Shown one piece after another: positions 36,798 through 49,700 of a stretch of DNA of 64,000 nucleotides (the stretch's first letter is position 1; every line of letters begins with the position of its first letter). The stretch is from Serendipita indica DSM 11827 (Eukaryota; Basidiomycota; Agaricomycetes; Sebacinales; Serendipitaceae): NCBI GenBank assembly GCA_910890315.1, contig CAJVGD010000013.1, forward strand, positions 1,054,001 through 1,118,000, written 5' to 3'. Both the position numbers and the translations under genes were made by a program. The notes below the pieces were generated by a model. It was not told where the DNA came from. It did no database searches and worked only from the letters and a program-made list of their open reading frames with translations.

Positions 36798-39700
36798 ATG
36801 TTCTTTGTCGACCTTGTTTCTCACTTGATTTATGGACAGCGTATGCGCTTCACGTATGGCTGCCTCAGGTCCTCACGTCTCGAGTATAGCTATCAGCGGT
36901 GAAACCGGCCTGTCTCGTGGAAATTACACGCCTATTCCACAACCACCCACCATTCCTCTTCTTCGCAACGCTCTTCAAATCGACAAGAAGCTCCCTTACG
37001 AGAGCTTCCGCTTGCTACATCGACAATATGGCGAAATTTATCTCCTTGAATTGCCAGGTTCTCCTTCCATCATCCAAATGTCATTCCTAACCATGCAATA
37101 GGCAGTCGTGTTGTCTTCCTCAACAGCCATCGGCTGACACTTGAAGCACTCGATGAGAATACGTTTCACAAGGCGATAACAGGTGGCTTACTCGAGCTGA
37201 GAGGTCTCGTTGGAGACGCTCTCTTCACGGCTCATCACGGCGAACACAATTGGGAAATCGCTCGTAGGTAACTTTTACGACCACGCCGAATTCGATGCTC
37301 ACTTGCGCCAGACCGCATTCTTACGCCTGCATTCTCTCCAGCGAACATAAAGGGAATGTTTGGAGACATGTTCGATATTGCCAGTCAACTCGTCCTCAAA
37401 TGGGAACGGTTCGAATTTCATCCCTTGCTCTACGATATGACTAAACCCTGGTAGCTACGGTCCGGAACACATTATCCTTCCAGCCGAAGACTTTACGCGC
37501 TTAGCCTTCGACACGGTGGCTTTATGTACAATGGGTTACCGAGTGAACAGTTTCTATAATGTAGGCGCACCGTAATCAAAGACCACAAGCACCTTGTCTG
37601 ACAGATCGTCAAGGATGCAGTCCAACCATTCATTGTTTCCATGGCAGACTACTTACTCGAAGCACAACGTCGAGCTACCATACCCTCCGTCGTAAAAGCG
37701 CTTTCGAGCACTGCGAAGTGGGATGCGGACAGGGCGCTGATGAATGAGATTGTTAGCAAAGGTACGCTGTTGGGTGCTCGTTTACACATACTGATTCACT
37801 CTACAGTTATCACTGACAGGCGGCGAAGCGGTACTCAGCGTGGCGACCTTCTCGATCTGATGCTCCACGGAAAGGATCCAAAGACTGGAGAGTTGCTCTC
37901 AGAAGAGAACATTCGCTATCAGGCAGGCCAAACTTGCTATCTTTCTCTCGCCCAAACTGACCCGTTTGACATAGCTTATCACATTCATGATTGCCGGACA
38001 CGAGACAACCTCGTAAGTAAAGCATAGGAATGACCATCTCACGTCTCATATTGAACCAGAGGAATGCTCACATTCATCACATACGAACTTCTGAAGAGTC
38101 CTGCATCGTATGCCAAAGTCCGCGAAGAAGTAGATCGTGTTCTTCAAGGGAAGCCTATACAGCCAGAGCATCTCAGCAAACTACCTTATATTGTTGCTGT
38201 CATGCGTGAGGCCCTACGACTTCATCCTCCGGCTCCAGTAATCGCCGTCACACCCTATGAAGACACCATCCTTTGTGGAGAGTACCTGGTTCCCAAAGGA
38301 ACTATTGTAGTGCCTCAAATAGCCCGGATACAGAGAGACCCAGCTGTCTGGGGAGAAGATGTGAGTCTTCGTCATACTTTCAGTAGCGTACTCAATCCGC
38401 ACAGGCCGAGAAGTTCAAACCCGAAAGGATGCTAGACGGAAAATTTGAAGATCTACCCGTAAGTCAAATGGGATTTTATGTCACTGCTCATTTTTGTAGC
38501 CGAAAGCATGGATTCCTTTTGGAAATGGAGCAAGGGCGTGCATCGTGAGCGCCGTTCAAACCATCTAAAAGCAATCTCATCCGTCATCTAGGGTCGACCA
38601 TTTGCTTGGCAAGAGGCCATCATCGCGTTAGCTACCTTGTTCCAGCGGTTCGACTTTGTCATGGCAGACGAAAGATACAACTTAACCCTCAAACAAACCC
38701 TGACCATCAAGCCCGACAACTTTCACATCCGTGCAATCCCTCGAGACAATGCACCTCCTCTTGTCATTGGAGCAACGTCAGCACCAAAGCCTTCCATCAA
38801 TGTTGGTGAAGCGGCCCCTGCTGCTCTCTCCAACGAAGAGATGGAGAAAAAGGTTCCCATGGCTGTCCTCTACGGCAGTAACACTGGCTCTTCAGAAGCC
38901 TTTGCACAACGGATCGCGTCGGCTGCAGCTAGCAACGGATTCAATGCCAGGATCGCCACCCTCGATGCAGCCACGGGACACTTGCCGACAATTGGACCCA
39001 CTGTGATCATCACGGCATCATTCGAAGGCGAACCCGCAGACAATGCCGGTCGTTTCGTACAAGATCTCACAACTATGAACGATACACCATTGGAAGGGGT
39101 ATCTTACGCCGTCTTCGGATGCGGAAACCGAGATTGGGCACTTACTTATCAGCGTATCCCCAAGCTTATTGATGAGAAGATGGAGGCTGCAGGCGCGAAA
39201 AGACTCCTGGAACGTGGAGAAGGCGATGCAGCTGGTGCGGAATTCTTCGACTCATTTGACGCCTGGGAGGTCAAACTCTGGGAGACTCTTTCCACGGTAT
39301 GTCTACCAGTTTTCATTCCTTGCCATTCTCAATTGGCGTAGATTTACCACACGACAAGCACGAATCGTCCAACGGAAGAAGAACTGGTTGTCAAGCTTTA
39401 TGGAACAGGCATGGAGCGTGCCATCTCCTTGCGACAGCCTGATGCCGCACTCGGCAAAGTGGTCGAGAATCGTATTCTCACTTCAAATGCGGAGCAAGAG
39501 AAGAGACATATTGGTATGTTTCATCCAAAACCAAAGGATATCCTGACATCTCTCGCAGAATTCGAGCTACCGGAGAATATGACCTACAACGCTGGGGACT
39601 ACCTGGCCATTCTGCCCACCAATCCTCCCGCATCTGTTAGGCGTGTGTTTGCAAGGTACAAACTATCGGAAGAGGTATTATTCACTCTTTATTTCCCTTA

Positions 39701-40747
39701 TACATTGTCGTTCTAATCCGGGTTTCAGGCTATGATTACGATTAACGCTAGTGGCGCCACCACCCTCCCTACGGGCCGACCGGTCGAGCTCAAGCAAGTA
39801 CTGAGTGGATACGTCGAGCTGTCCCAACCGGCATCGAAGCGGAACCTCGAGACCCTCATTGAAGCTGCTGATGAGGCCGTAAAGCCGGAGTTGAGGGCTA
39901 TGGCCTCGGCATACAAAGACACCGTGGTCGACAAGAGGATCAGTGTTTTGGACATTCTATGCAAGTATCCGACATTGCCTATCTCATTGGGAGTTTCTGG
40001 CTATGCTCCCGGCAATGCGAGTGAGGCAATATTCAATTTCCTCTTCACCACTCTGGAATCCGCGCCATGTCACCCTCACTGTCAGTGTAGTCAACTCACC
40101 TGCAATCAGCGGTACCGGCGAGATCTTCCAAGGCGTGGCATCCAACTTTTTGGCCAACCTGCGACCAGGGGATCTCGTCCAGCTCATGATCCGCCAATCC
40201 GCTACGACGTTCTCTCTACCTGTCGACCCGGGTGTTCCCATCGTACTCTTTTGCGCAGGCACCGGACTCGCACCTATGCGCGGTTTCATCCAGGAGCGTG
40301 CGATGCAGATTCAAAGTGGTCGAAAAGACATTGGCAAGATTCTCCTCTTCTTTGGATGTCGAGATCCAGGCAAGGATTATCTCTATTTCGAGACCGATCT
40401 TGGGAAGTGGATCGAGCTGGGTGTGGTCGACGTTCGACCTGCGTTCTCGCGGGCACCAGAGAAAAGCGAAGGGTGTCGGTACGTTCAAGATCGCATTATG
40501 AAGGATGGTGATGAGGTTCGAAAATACTTTCAGGAGAAGGCCAAGGTACGGTGTTTGCTGTGTTACATGTCCGGTGCATAGGCTCATATTTGCCTAGTTC
40601 TTCACATGTGGTGGGACGGCTGTTGCTGCTGGGGTTCGTGAAGCTTGTATCAAGTTGATAGAAGAGGGCTGCGGCTCGCGGGATGGTGCAGTCGAGAAGT
40701 TTAAAGCACTTCAGAAGGAGCGCTACGCCACTGACATCTTTGGATAA
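36798..40747 (+). CDS. CYP505-like P450-reductase fusion, copy 1 (frame break in reductase)
   Basis: The probable start is [14 protein letters not shown] (36,798), spliced over an intron to [20 protein letters not shown]; an alternative start is ATG 36,832. P450 part: I-helix [19 protein letters not shown] (ExxR), and haem loop [22 protein letters not shown] domain: [20 protein letters not shown], then [25 protein letters not shown] part: [42 protein letters not shown], and the last exon [12 protein letters not shown]...ATDIFG. Fusions of this type (P450foxy, P450BM3) are self-sufficient subterminal fatty-acid hydroxylases. The intron after NIRYQ has a GC donor. At 39,986-40,000 the sequence lacks one G and one C relative to copy 2. 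This shifts the frame inside the FAD domain before RQYS, so the reductase would be truncated. Confidence 0.85.
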
Positions 40748-40974
40748 AAGCAACGATTCTACGAACCAGAGTAGCGTATACGACCGAAGATCAAGATCAA
40801 CTATCAGTTACGTTCAGTTGTAGTGTTGAAGCTGTCACAATATAATCATGCCTGAAAGACTGGATCGATTTCATTTGTAAAGATGTACACAGATATCTCT
40901 GCAGTTTAAGAACTAGCATGCAAAGGGAGCCTGCGTCCAGCAGTCATGACCGGTCCATTTGTCACAAGGAGTAA

Positions 40975-41140
40975 TGTTGAACAGAGTATACTTAGGCAAG
41001 TGAGCGTTGTAGTCAAACCAGTGGATATATAGTGAGCTACCTTAGGCAAGTGAGCGTTGTAGTCAAACCAGTAAGGTTTGACTACGGCTGCTCACTCGCC
41101 ACTATGTACATAGACGAGACAACAAGGCAATAAACTAACA
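40975..41140 (-). repeat. 3' LTR of the copia element
   Basis: A 166-bp terminal repeat, indistinguishable from the one at 45,799-45,964. It contains a direct repeat of about 34 bp (40,991-41,073 region). A third, inverted and diverged version of the repeat core follows near 41,074-41,102, giving hairpin potential. Confidence 0.9.
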
Positions 41141-44100
41141 CGACCCCCTGACTTGGTGACTCGTCAATGTGCGACCCCCTGACATGAGGGAATTATCATG
41201 AGAGACCAAGTTTACCTCGAAGGTATTCAAACTTGATGCGACCAAGGGGTTTGGTGAAGATGTCAGCGACATTTTCAGAGGTCGGAACATGCTGTACACG
41301 GAGTTCCTTGTTCTCAACGTGCTCGCGAATCCAGTTGTATGCACGGTGAACATGCTTCATGGTTGTCTGGTGTTCGGGATTTTTGACCACTTGGATGGCT
41401 GATGCACTGTCGAGGTAGAGAGGGATGGTATAGAGATGTCATAGCCGATCTCTTCAAAAACTGGCGCATCCACATTATCTCGCATCCCGCAGCAGATGCT
41501 GTTGTGTATTCAGACTCTGTGGATGAGAGTGAGACATGTTTTGTAGTCGACTACCCATGACAGCTCCTGAGCCAACTGAGAGGACATATCCACCAGTGGA
41601 TCGTGAGTTATCTGGGTTCCCACTCAGGTCGGCATCGCTGTGGGCAGTGAAGAGGTCGGTGGAAGAGGTGGGAGAATAGATGAGTTTGAGATCTTGCGAG
41701 CCTTTGAGGTATCTGAGGACATGCTTGGCAGCATTCCAATGCTGTTCTCCTGGGTTGGAATTGTATCGACACAGAACACCAACAGCATATGAGATGTCGG
41801 GGCGAGTTGCAATTGAGAGGTATAAGAGACGGCCTACGGCCTCTCTGTATGGGATGCTTTTCATTCGCTCCTTTTGTTCAGCTGTTTTTGGACTCATTTC
41901 TGCTGAGAGTCGAAGCCCATCAGGCATTGGCGTTGGAGATGGGGTACAGTCGGTCATATTGTAGTCTTCAAGTAGCTTTTGTATGTATGCTGGCTGTGAG
42001 AGAGCAATTGTGCGACTTGTGCGATCACGCTCAAGTCGAATTCCAAGTATCTGGGTTGTCTGGCCTTGGTCATGGATTTTGAAGCGTTGCTTGAGTTCCT
42101 CCTTGACTTTGTGGATTGCGGAGTGAGACTTGGAAGCAAGGATGAGGTCGTCGACATGGACAGGTATGATAATCCGCACACCGTCGCGTTGGTAGACGAA
42201 GACACTGTGGTCGCATTCGAGTCGTTTGAAGCCTATCTCAGAGAGTACTCTGTGCAGCTTCACTGACCAAAGTCGCGGCCCCTGTTTGATACCATATAGA
42301 CCTTTTAGCAGTCGGAGTACCCATTGATGTGACCCGTCGGAGTCTCCATGTATTGTTAGTCCCTCTGGCGGCTGCATGTACACTTCTGCATCTATTTCGC
42401 CATTGAGGAAGGCTGTAGAGATGTCGACACTCTCCAGTTCCATGTCCTCAACTGCTGCTAGCGCAATGACTGTCCGCAGTGCTCCAAAGCGTGCTGTAGG
42501 CGCAAAGGTTTCGGTGTAATCTACACCTTCGCGCTGAGCATAGCCCTTTGCAACAATACGACCTTTGTACTTGTCAATTGACCCATCAGGGTTACGTTTG
42601 ATCTTGAAGACCCAACGACATCCTATCGCCTTCTTTCCATGTGGCAGCCGCACAACCTCCCAGGTTCCATTTTCCAGGTGAGCGTCAATCTCTTTGACTG
42701 CCGCTTCGAGCCATTTCTCACTATCGGGACGTTCTAACGCCTCAGCTAGGGTGTTGGGCTCGAGCTTTGCAGACGTTTGGAGGGCATACTCGACGCCATC
42801 AGCCAGTGAGACCAACACATATGCTGTGTCTTGTTCTATTGACTGTGCAGCATCTGCAGTCTCATTATATGCTGGGTGAGCTGATCGAGTCTGCCGCTTG
42901 CCTGGCAGGCTCCTGGAAATTTCTCGAAGTGCTCAAGGCCTCTTGGTCTCCTGGGTAACTCCGTACTGTTGCTTGGCGCAAGATGTCTGTACTGAGCAGG
43001 GAGATCTAGTGTGACTCTCGGTGGCTCTTGGGTATCGTTGCCATTTCCATCGTTGTCATCGTCAGAGTTGCTGAGATCAAGGAGGTTTAGGTCTGGGAGT
43101 GAGTCTTGATCATCACCTTGGCCTTGCTCCAGACGGATTCGCTCGTCAGGAGGTGGACCAGATGGCTGGACTGGAGGGTTTGGTGTGTGTGGCACAAATG
43201 GGACGAGAGAGAATGATGGTGATATGTCATCTACAGGCTGTGGAACATGGCTCTTCGTTTTAGAACCCCCTGGGAACTCATCTTCGACAAATATTGCACT
43301 GTCAGAGACGAAGTCCTTCTGTGTTTGTGGGTCCCAGAATATCCAACCTTTGTAGTCATTTGGATATCCAATGAAGACACATTTTCGCGTATGGGGTGCG
43401 AGCTGTACACGCTGATCCTTTTGAAGGTGTACATGGGCTCGGCAGCCCCAAGCACGTAGGTGTCCAACAGAGGGTTTTGAGCCATTCCAGATCTCTATGG
43501 GGGTTATACCATCGAGAACAGAGGATGGAAGTCGGTTATGGGTGTGGACAAAGGCTCTGGCAGCATCGGCCCAGAACGACGGTGGTAGCTTTGCTTCTGA
43601 AAGCATTGCAGTTACCCCTTCAGCAAGGTGACGGTTGAATCTCTCAGCGACTCCATTCTGCTGGGGACTGTCGCGGATGGTGTGTTCGCGTTGGATGCCA
43701 TTCTCTGCACAGTAGTTTTGGAACTCGGTGGACATGTATTCACCACCTTTGTCATCTCGTAGACATTTAATTTTACCCCCAGTTCCGTCTCAGCGTGCAT
43801 TTTGAAGTCTTTAAATGCCTCGAGAACTCTGTCCTTGCTGGGAGTGTGTACAGGGTAACACGACGTGACTTATCGTCAATGAATGTAACCCAATACCGAT
43901 GTCCCTTCCGGCTCTGAGTTGGCACTGGCCCATGGACGTCTGAGAGATGCGTCCAGGACAGATTCTGATCGTTTTGCAGGCACTGTATGTGGTGCACGAG
44001 TCTGCTTGCCCTCTACACAGGGTACGCAAAGAGCTGGGGTTATTGTCTTGCCAGTGGTGGCAAAATCTTTGACAACACTAGTTGAGAGCATCTTGTCGAT

Positions 44101-45798
44101 TGTGGCATAGCTCCGATGGCAGAAACGCCGGTGCCATGTCTCAATTGACACTGGCGTGGTTGTTATGGCATGGGAAACCGACTCAGGTACTGTCCCTGGT
44201 TCGTCTGTGCGGCCTTCGAGTAGTGGGACATTGTGAGCACGCTTAGTAGCAATGAGAATCGCATTCTTTTCTTTGTAGAAGCAGAGCGTGTTGGAATTGA
44301 TAGTCGCAGTGATTGATGGGGAGAGAGTCATCATGAATATGGAAAAGAGGTTGTTTTTCAGATTGGGAACGAAGAGGACATCTTTGAGAATTATGGAACT
44401 GTCGAGTTTTCCATCTAGCAGTGGCCTAAACGTGACCATTCCCCTACCCGTACCAAAAGTGATTGATCCATCAGCTAGCTTCACAGGAGTCCTGCACTCC
44501 GAGAAGCTAGTGAGCCACTCGCGACGATGTGTCATATGGCAGGAGGCTCCTGAATCAGCAATCCAGCTGTCAGCTGCTGTAGGTACGGGTAATTGGGACA
44601 AACTTGCATTTCCGGCATATTCGACCTCTGTAGGCTTATCGATTGCTTGTGCAGCATGTGCCTGGTGTGACCGTCCTGGAGCAGAGCTCCGATCACTGCG
44701 TCCACGTGCTCGGTGTGGCTGGGTTCCGGAGGTACCGGCTCGTCGCTCGGCGCGCTCGTTCAGGTACATCTGCTGGAAGCGGACCATTGTGCGGCAATCT
44801 TTGACAAAATGGCCGATGTTTAGGCAAAAGAGGCATTTTGTTGGTGTGGTAACGGCGGCAGCAACCTCGGGTGCTATGTCCTGCGATTCTGGTGTCGTTG
44901 TGTTGAATAGGAGCATTGCTGTTTTGATTTTGTCGTAATTGATTGTGTTGGAAACGACAATGCTGGTGCGCAGCTGATGCTCAGTGGGGATGGCATTGAG
45001 TAGTGTAAATGCCTTGAGTTCCTCTGTCTCCTTCTGTATGTTCCAATCGGCTGGGCGGAGACGGTCAAGTGCATGGGTGGCATCATCCACACGTTTGACC
45101 AGGTCTGCCCATGACTCTGTTGATTGCTTGCGGATTGAAAGCAGTTCATTCCACGCTCTGAAGCGCATGCTTCCATCCTTTTTGGCATAGAGCTCGAAAA
45201 GCGCATCGTAAATTGCCACACCATCAGAAGGTGTCTTTTCGAGGATATGTCGGTGTTCCTTGCCGGCTGCAGTGCGTAACCATGTGGCCACCTGACGATT
45301 TGCATTATCATAGGTTTTCTGTGCAGAGATTTCTTCTGGCGTTGGCTTTGTTGGATCTGCATAGCCAGGTCGTGGGATGCGTGCTTTGGTGCTTGGATCC
45401 TTGGCAAAGAGGATTGTATCGTACTCAGCACGGGTAAGAAGGCCGTCAAAATTCCAAATCCATTCTTCCCAATTTGCTGGATTCGGTGTGCCGGCCCGTA
45501 TGAGCTGTTTGAGAATTGTTTCCATCAGGGGTATTTGCGTTTACCGAAGGTGATCCGGTTTTAAGCGAGGAGAAAAATTTTCTGTTGGCTTCCCACGCCG
45601 TGGATGTCAAGTGCGACGCAGGGGATTGGGTACTGAGCAGTGTCTGTGGAGGTTGGCGTAGTGTGTGTGCTCGCTGAATGTATGCACTAGAAGTAGAATC
45701 GTGCAGTAGTTGATATTGATGGATACTGAGTGGTATTACTTGTGGGCACTGGCGGCAACGGCTGTAGCAAGCACTTTTAGAGCGCAGGGCTCATAACC

Positions 45799-45964
45799 TG
45801 TTGAACAGAGTATACTTAGGCAAGTGAGCGTTGTAGTCAAACCAGTGGATATATAGTGAGCTACCTTAGGCAAGTGAGCGTTGTAGTCAAACCAGTAAGG
45901 TTTGACTACGGCTGCTCACTCGCCACTATGTACATAGACGAGACAACAAGGCAATAAACTAACA
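45799..45964 (-). repeat. 5' LTR of the copia element
   Basis: A 166-bp terminal repeat matching the 3' LTR, followed on the plus strand by the AGTAA target duplicate at 45,965-45,969. It holds the same internal 34-bp direct repeat. Confidence 0.9.
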
Positions 45965-46116
45965 AGTAACCCATTGTCTCTTGGTCTATTGGTCGTTCTG
46001 ATTCATAAATTACGTACTAGCCAATGACCGGTTGAGATTTAGACAATAGCGTACGTCGGATGAGCTCACAGAAGAGAGTAGCTCTTCATTCAAATGAAGT
46101 AGACATTTTCGTCTCA

Positions 46117-46218
46117 CGATAAAAAAAGTGCCGACGTGCCTGTAGCTGTGAGGACGTTCAACAGAACAGGTTCAAGAAGGACGGATACTGCAACACATGT
46201 TTCCATTATCGCATCTAG
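46117..46218 (+). pseudogene. Orphan 3' fragment of the BAR-SH3 gene
   Basis: About 100 bp matches the last coding exon and stop of the gene ending at 36,062, including the segment encoding the second half of the Cys/His cluster (NRFKKDGYCNTCFH). No upstream BAR or SH3 sequence precedes it. It marks the left break of the duplicated unit and is non-functional. Confidence 0.85.
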
Positions 46219-46759
46219 TCTGTATCTGTGTTGATGTTCTCAATCAACTTTGTTCTGGTCACACATTAGACTTGCTCCCTGCCACAACCGGGTATTTTTC
46301 ATTGTGAGGACGAGGAATGACTCTCTTTCCAAGTAGCTTCGTCAGTTCAGATTGATCATTATCCTGTCATTTGCAAATGGAATCCCGAAGTCAACGGGAA
46401 CAACTAGGGCTATCACATGCTATGTGGGTTGCGTTCTGGAAGAGAGGTAACGCACCGCCTGTTGGGATGAACACCCAACAACTTGATCATGGCTCATCCG
46501 GCGGCTACCAACAAACGATTGATCTCTCCTTTGACAAATAAGCGCATACGTCGATGGGTGCCGGGCGGCTATCAACTTCCCGGTTCCGTTGCTCATCACA
46601 CTTGCGTCGCGGCAGAATCCACCAGTCGGCGGAAGTTCCAGAATAGATTCGCCTAGTAGCCGCGTCCCCACTTCGCAAGCATAAAAGCCCCGTCTGCGGC
46701 CTTCGTGGGTCTCCAAATATACCTTGCCTTCGACTATACCAGCAACAGATTCCTTGATC
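46219..46759. promoter_or_regulatory. Promoter region of P450-reductase copy 2
   Basis: Noncoding, homologous to 36,063-36,797 but diverged. CATAAAAG at 46,680-46,687 lies 80 bp before the likely start codon. Confidence 0.5.
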
Positions 46760-49700
46760 ATGTCTTTTATCGACCTTGTATCTCGCTTAATTTATGGACA
46801 GCGTTCGTATTTCACATATAGCTTCCTCCGATGCTCACATCCCCTGTGTAGCTATCAGCCCTGAGACCAGCTTGTCGCCTGGAAATTACACGCCCATTCC
46901 ACAACCACCCACTGTTCCTCTTCTTCTCAACACTCCGCAGATTGACAAGAAGCTCCCCCACGAGAGCTTTCGTTTACTACACCAAAAGTATGGAGAGATC
47001 TATGTCCTTGCGTTCCCGGGTACACCTTCCTGGATCATCCCAGTACCTTTCTAATCATCCAATAGGCCGTCGTGTTGTCTTCCTGAACAGCCATCGGCTG
47101 ACACTTGAAGCACTTGATGAGAAGAAGTTTCACAAGGCGCTCACAGGTGGCTTACTCGAGCTAAGAGGTCTCGTTGGAGACGCTCTCTTCACGGCTCACC
47201 ATGGCGAACACAATTGGGAAATCGCTCGTAGGCATCTTTCATAACCACGCCGAACTCGATGCTCACTCTCGCCAGACCGCATTCTTACCCCTGCCTTTTC
47301 TCCAGCGAACATAAAGGGAATGTTTGGAGACATGTTCGATATTGCCAGTCAACTCGTCCTCAAATGGGAACGGTTCGGACTTCATCCTTTGGTCTACAAT
47401 ATGACTAAATCCTAGTAGCTACGGGCCGGAACACATTATCATTCCAGCCGAAGACTTTACGCGCTTAGCCTTCGACACGGTGGCTTTATGTACAATGGGT
47501 TACCGAGTGAACAGTTTCTACAACGTAGGCACACCGTTGTCAAAGCTCACAATTACCTTGCCTGACGATCGCTTAGGATGCAGTCCAACCATTCATTGTT
47601 TCCATGGCAGACTACTTACTCGAAGCGCAACGTCGAGCTACGATGCCCTCCGTTGTAAAGGCGCTTTCGAGCACTGCGAAGTGGGATTCGGATAGGGAGC
47701 TGATGAACGAGATTGTTAACAAAGGTAAGTTGTCAAGTCTTTCATATGTACTTACTGATTCATTTTGCAAAGTCATCAGTGACAGGCGGCGAAGCGGTAT
47801 CCAGCGAGGCGACCTTCTCGACCTGATGCTCCACGGAAAGGATCCAAGGACCGGAGAGTCGCTATCGGAAGAGAACATTCGCTATCAGGCAAGCCAAATT
47901 TTCTTTCTTTCTCTTGCCCAAACCGACCAGTTTGACATAGCTTATCACATTCTTGATCGCCGGACATGAAACAACCTCGTAAGTGATGCATAGAAACGTT
48001 TCTCGCACGTCTCATATTTAACCAGAGGAATGCTCACATTCATCACATACGAACTTCTGAAGAGTCCTGTATCGTATGCCAAAGTCCGCGAAGAGGTAGA
48101 TCGGGTTCTTCAAGGGAAACCCATACAGCCAGAGCATCTCAGCAAACTACCTTATATTGTTGCTGTCATGCGCGAGGCCCTACGACTTCATCCTCCGGCA
48201 ACAGCAATCGCCGTTACACCCTATGAAGACACGGTCCTTGGTGGAGAGTACATGATCCCAAAAGGAACCGTCGTAGTGCCTCAAATAGCCAGGATACAGA
48301 GAGATTCGACTGTCTGGGGAGAAGATGTGAGTCTTCGTCATACTTTCAGTAGCGTACTCAATCCGCACAGGCCGAGAAGTTCAAACCCGAAAGGATGCTA
48401 GATGGAAATTTTGAAGCACTACCCGTAAGTTGACTGTGATTTTATGTCAATCTGCTCATTTTTGTAGCCAAAAGCATGGATTCCTTTGGAAATGGAGCAA
48501 GGGCGTGCATCGTGAGCGGTGTTTGAACTATTCGACAGCTGTCTTACCAGCTATCTAGGGTCGACCATTTGCTTGGCAAGAGGCCATCATCGCGTTAGCT
48601 ACCTTATTCCAGCGGTTCGACTTTGTCATGGCAGACGAAAGCTACAACTTAACCCTCAAACAAACCCTGACCATCAAGCCCGACAACTTTCACATCCGAG
48701 CAATCCCTCGAGATAACGCACCTCCTCTTGTCATTGGAGCAACGTCGGCACCAAAGCCCGCGACTAATGTTGGTGAAGCGACCCCTGCTACTCTCTCCAA
48801 CGAAGAGATGGAGAAAAAGGTTCCCATGGCCGTTCTTTACGGCAGTAACACTGGCTCTTCAGAAGCCTTTGCACAAAGGATCGCGTCGGCTGCAGCTAGC
48901 AACGGCTTCAATGCCAGGATCGCCACCCTCGATGCAGCCACGGGACACTTGCCGACGATTGGACCCACTGTGATCATCACAGCATCATTCGAAGGCGAAC
49001 CCGCAGACAATGCCGGTCGCTTCGTTCAAGATCTCACAACTATGAACGGTACACCATTGGAAGGGGTATCTTACGCCGTCTTCGGATGTGGGAACCGAGA
49101 TTGGGCACTTACTTATCAGCGTATCCCCAAGCTTATTGATGAGAAGATGGAGGCTGCAGGCGCGAAAAGACTCCTGGAACGTGGAGAAGGCGATGCATCT
49201 GGTGCGGAATTCTTCGACTCATTTGACGCCTGGGAGGTCAAACTCTGGGAGACTCTTTCCACGGTATGTCTACCAGTTTTCATTCCTTGCCATTCTCAGT
49301 TAGCATAGATTTATAACACAACGGCCACCAACCGCCCGACGGAAGAGGAACTGGATGTCAAGCTTTGTGGCACAGGCATGGAGCGTGCTATTTCCCTGCG
49401 ACAGCCAGATGCGGCGCTTGGTAAAGTGGTCGAGAACCGCATTCTCACTTCAAATGCGGAGCAAGAGAAGAGACATATTGGTATGTTTCATCCAAAACCA
49501 AAGGATATCCTGACATCTCTCGCAGAATTCGAGCTACCGGAGAATATGACCTACAACGCTGGGGACTACCTGGCCATTCTGCCCACCAATCCTCCCGCAT
49601 CTGTTAGGCGTGTGTTTGCAAGATACAAACTATCGGAGGAGGTATTATTCACTCTTTATTTCCCTTACACATTGTCGTTCTAATCCAGGTTTCAGGCTAT

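Larger units (their letters stand above)
35964..40860 (+). repeat. Segmental duplication, unit 1
   Basis: From about the CTCACGA before the last coding exon part of the BAR-SH3 gene to the CCTGAAAGAC after the P450-reductase stop, this stretch is repeated at 46,115-50,829. The 5' noncoding part (36,100-36,790) is clearly diverged. The reductase coding part and the 3' flank are nearly identical. It is a direct duplication of about 4.8 kb. Confidence 0.85.
40975..45964 (-). mobile_element. Ty1/copia LTR retrotransposon, young but broken
   Basis: A 4,990-bp element on the minus strand with 166-bp LTRs that look identical by eye and TG...CA ends. It is flanked by a 5-bp target duplication, AGTAA. 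Parts in copia order: gag with a CCHC knuckle (CLFCLNIGHFVKDC) and protease (DSGASCHM) at about 44-45.5 kb, integrase near 43-44 kb, reverse transcriptase (VHVDDLILASKS) and RNase H near 41.2-42.8 kb. A purine-rich stretch lies next to the 3' LTR and a possible primer site next to the 5' LTR. The coding region is interrupted about three times. LTR identity implies a recent insertion. It sits just beyond the 3' end of P450 copy 1. Confidence 0.92.

Noticed and set aside
44288-44938. Plus-strand frame inside the copia element
   Set aside because: Antisense shadow of the gag region.
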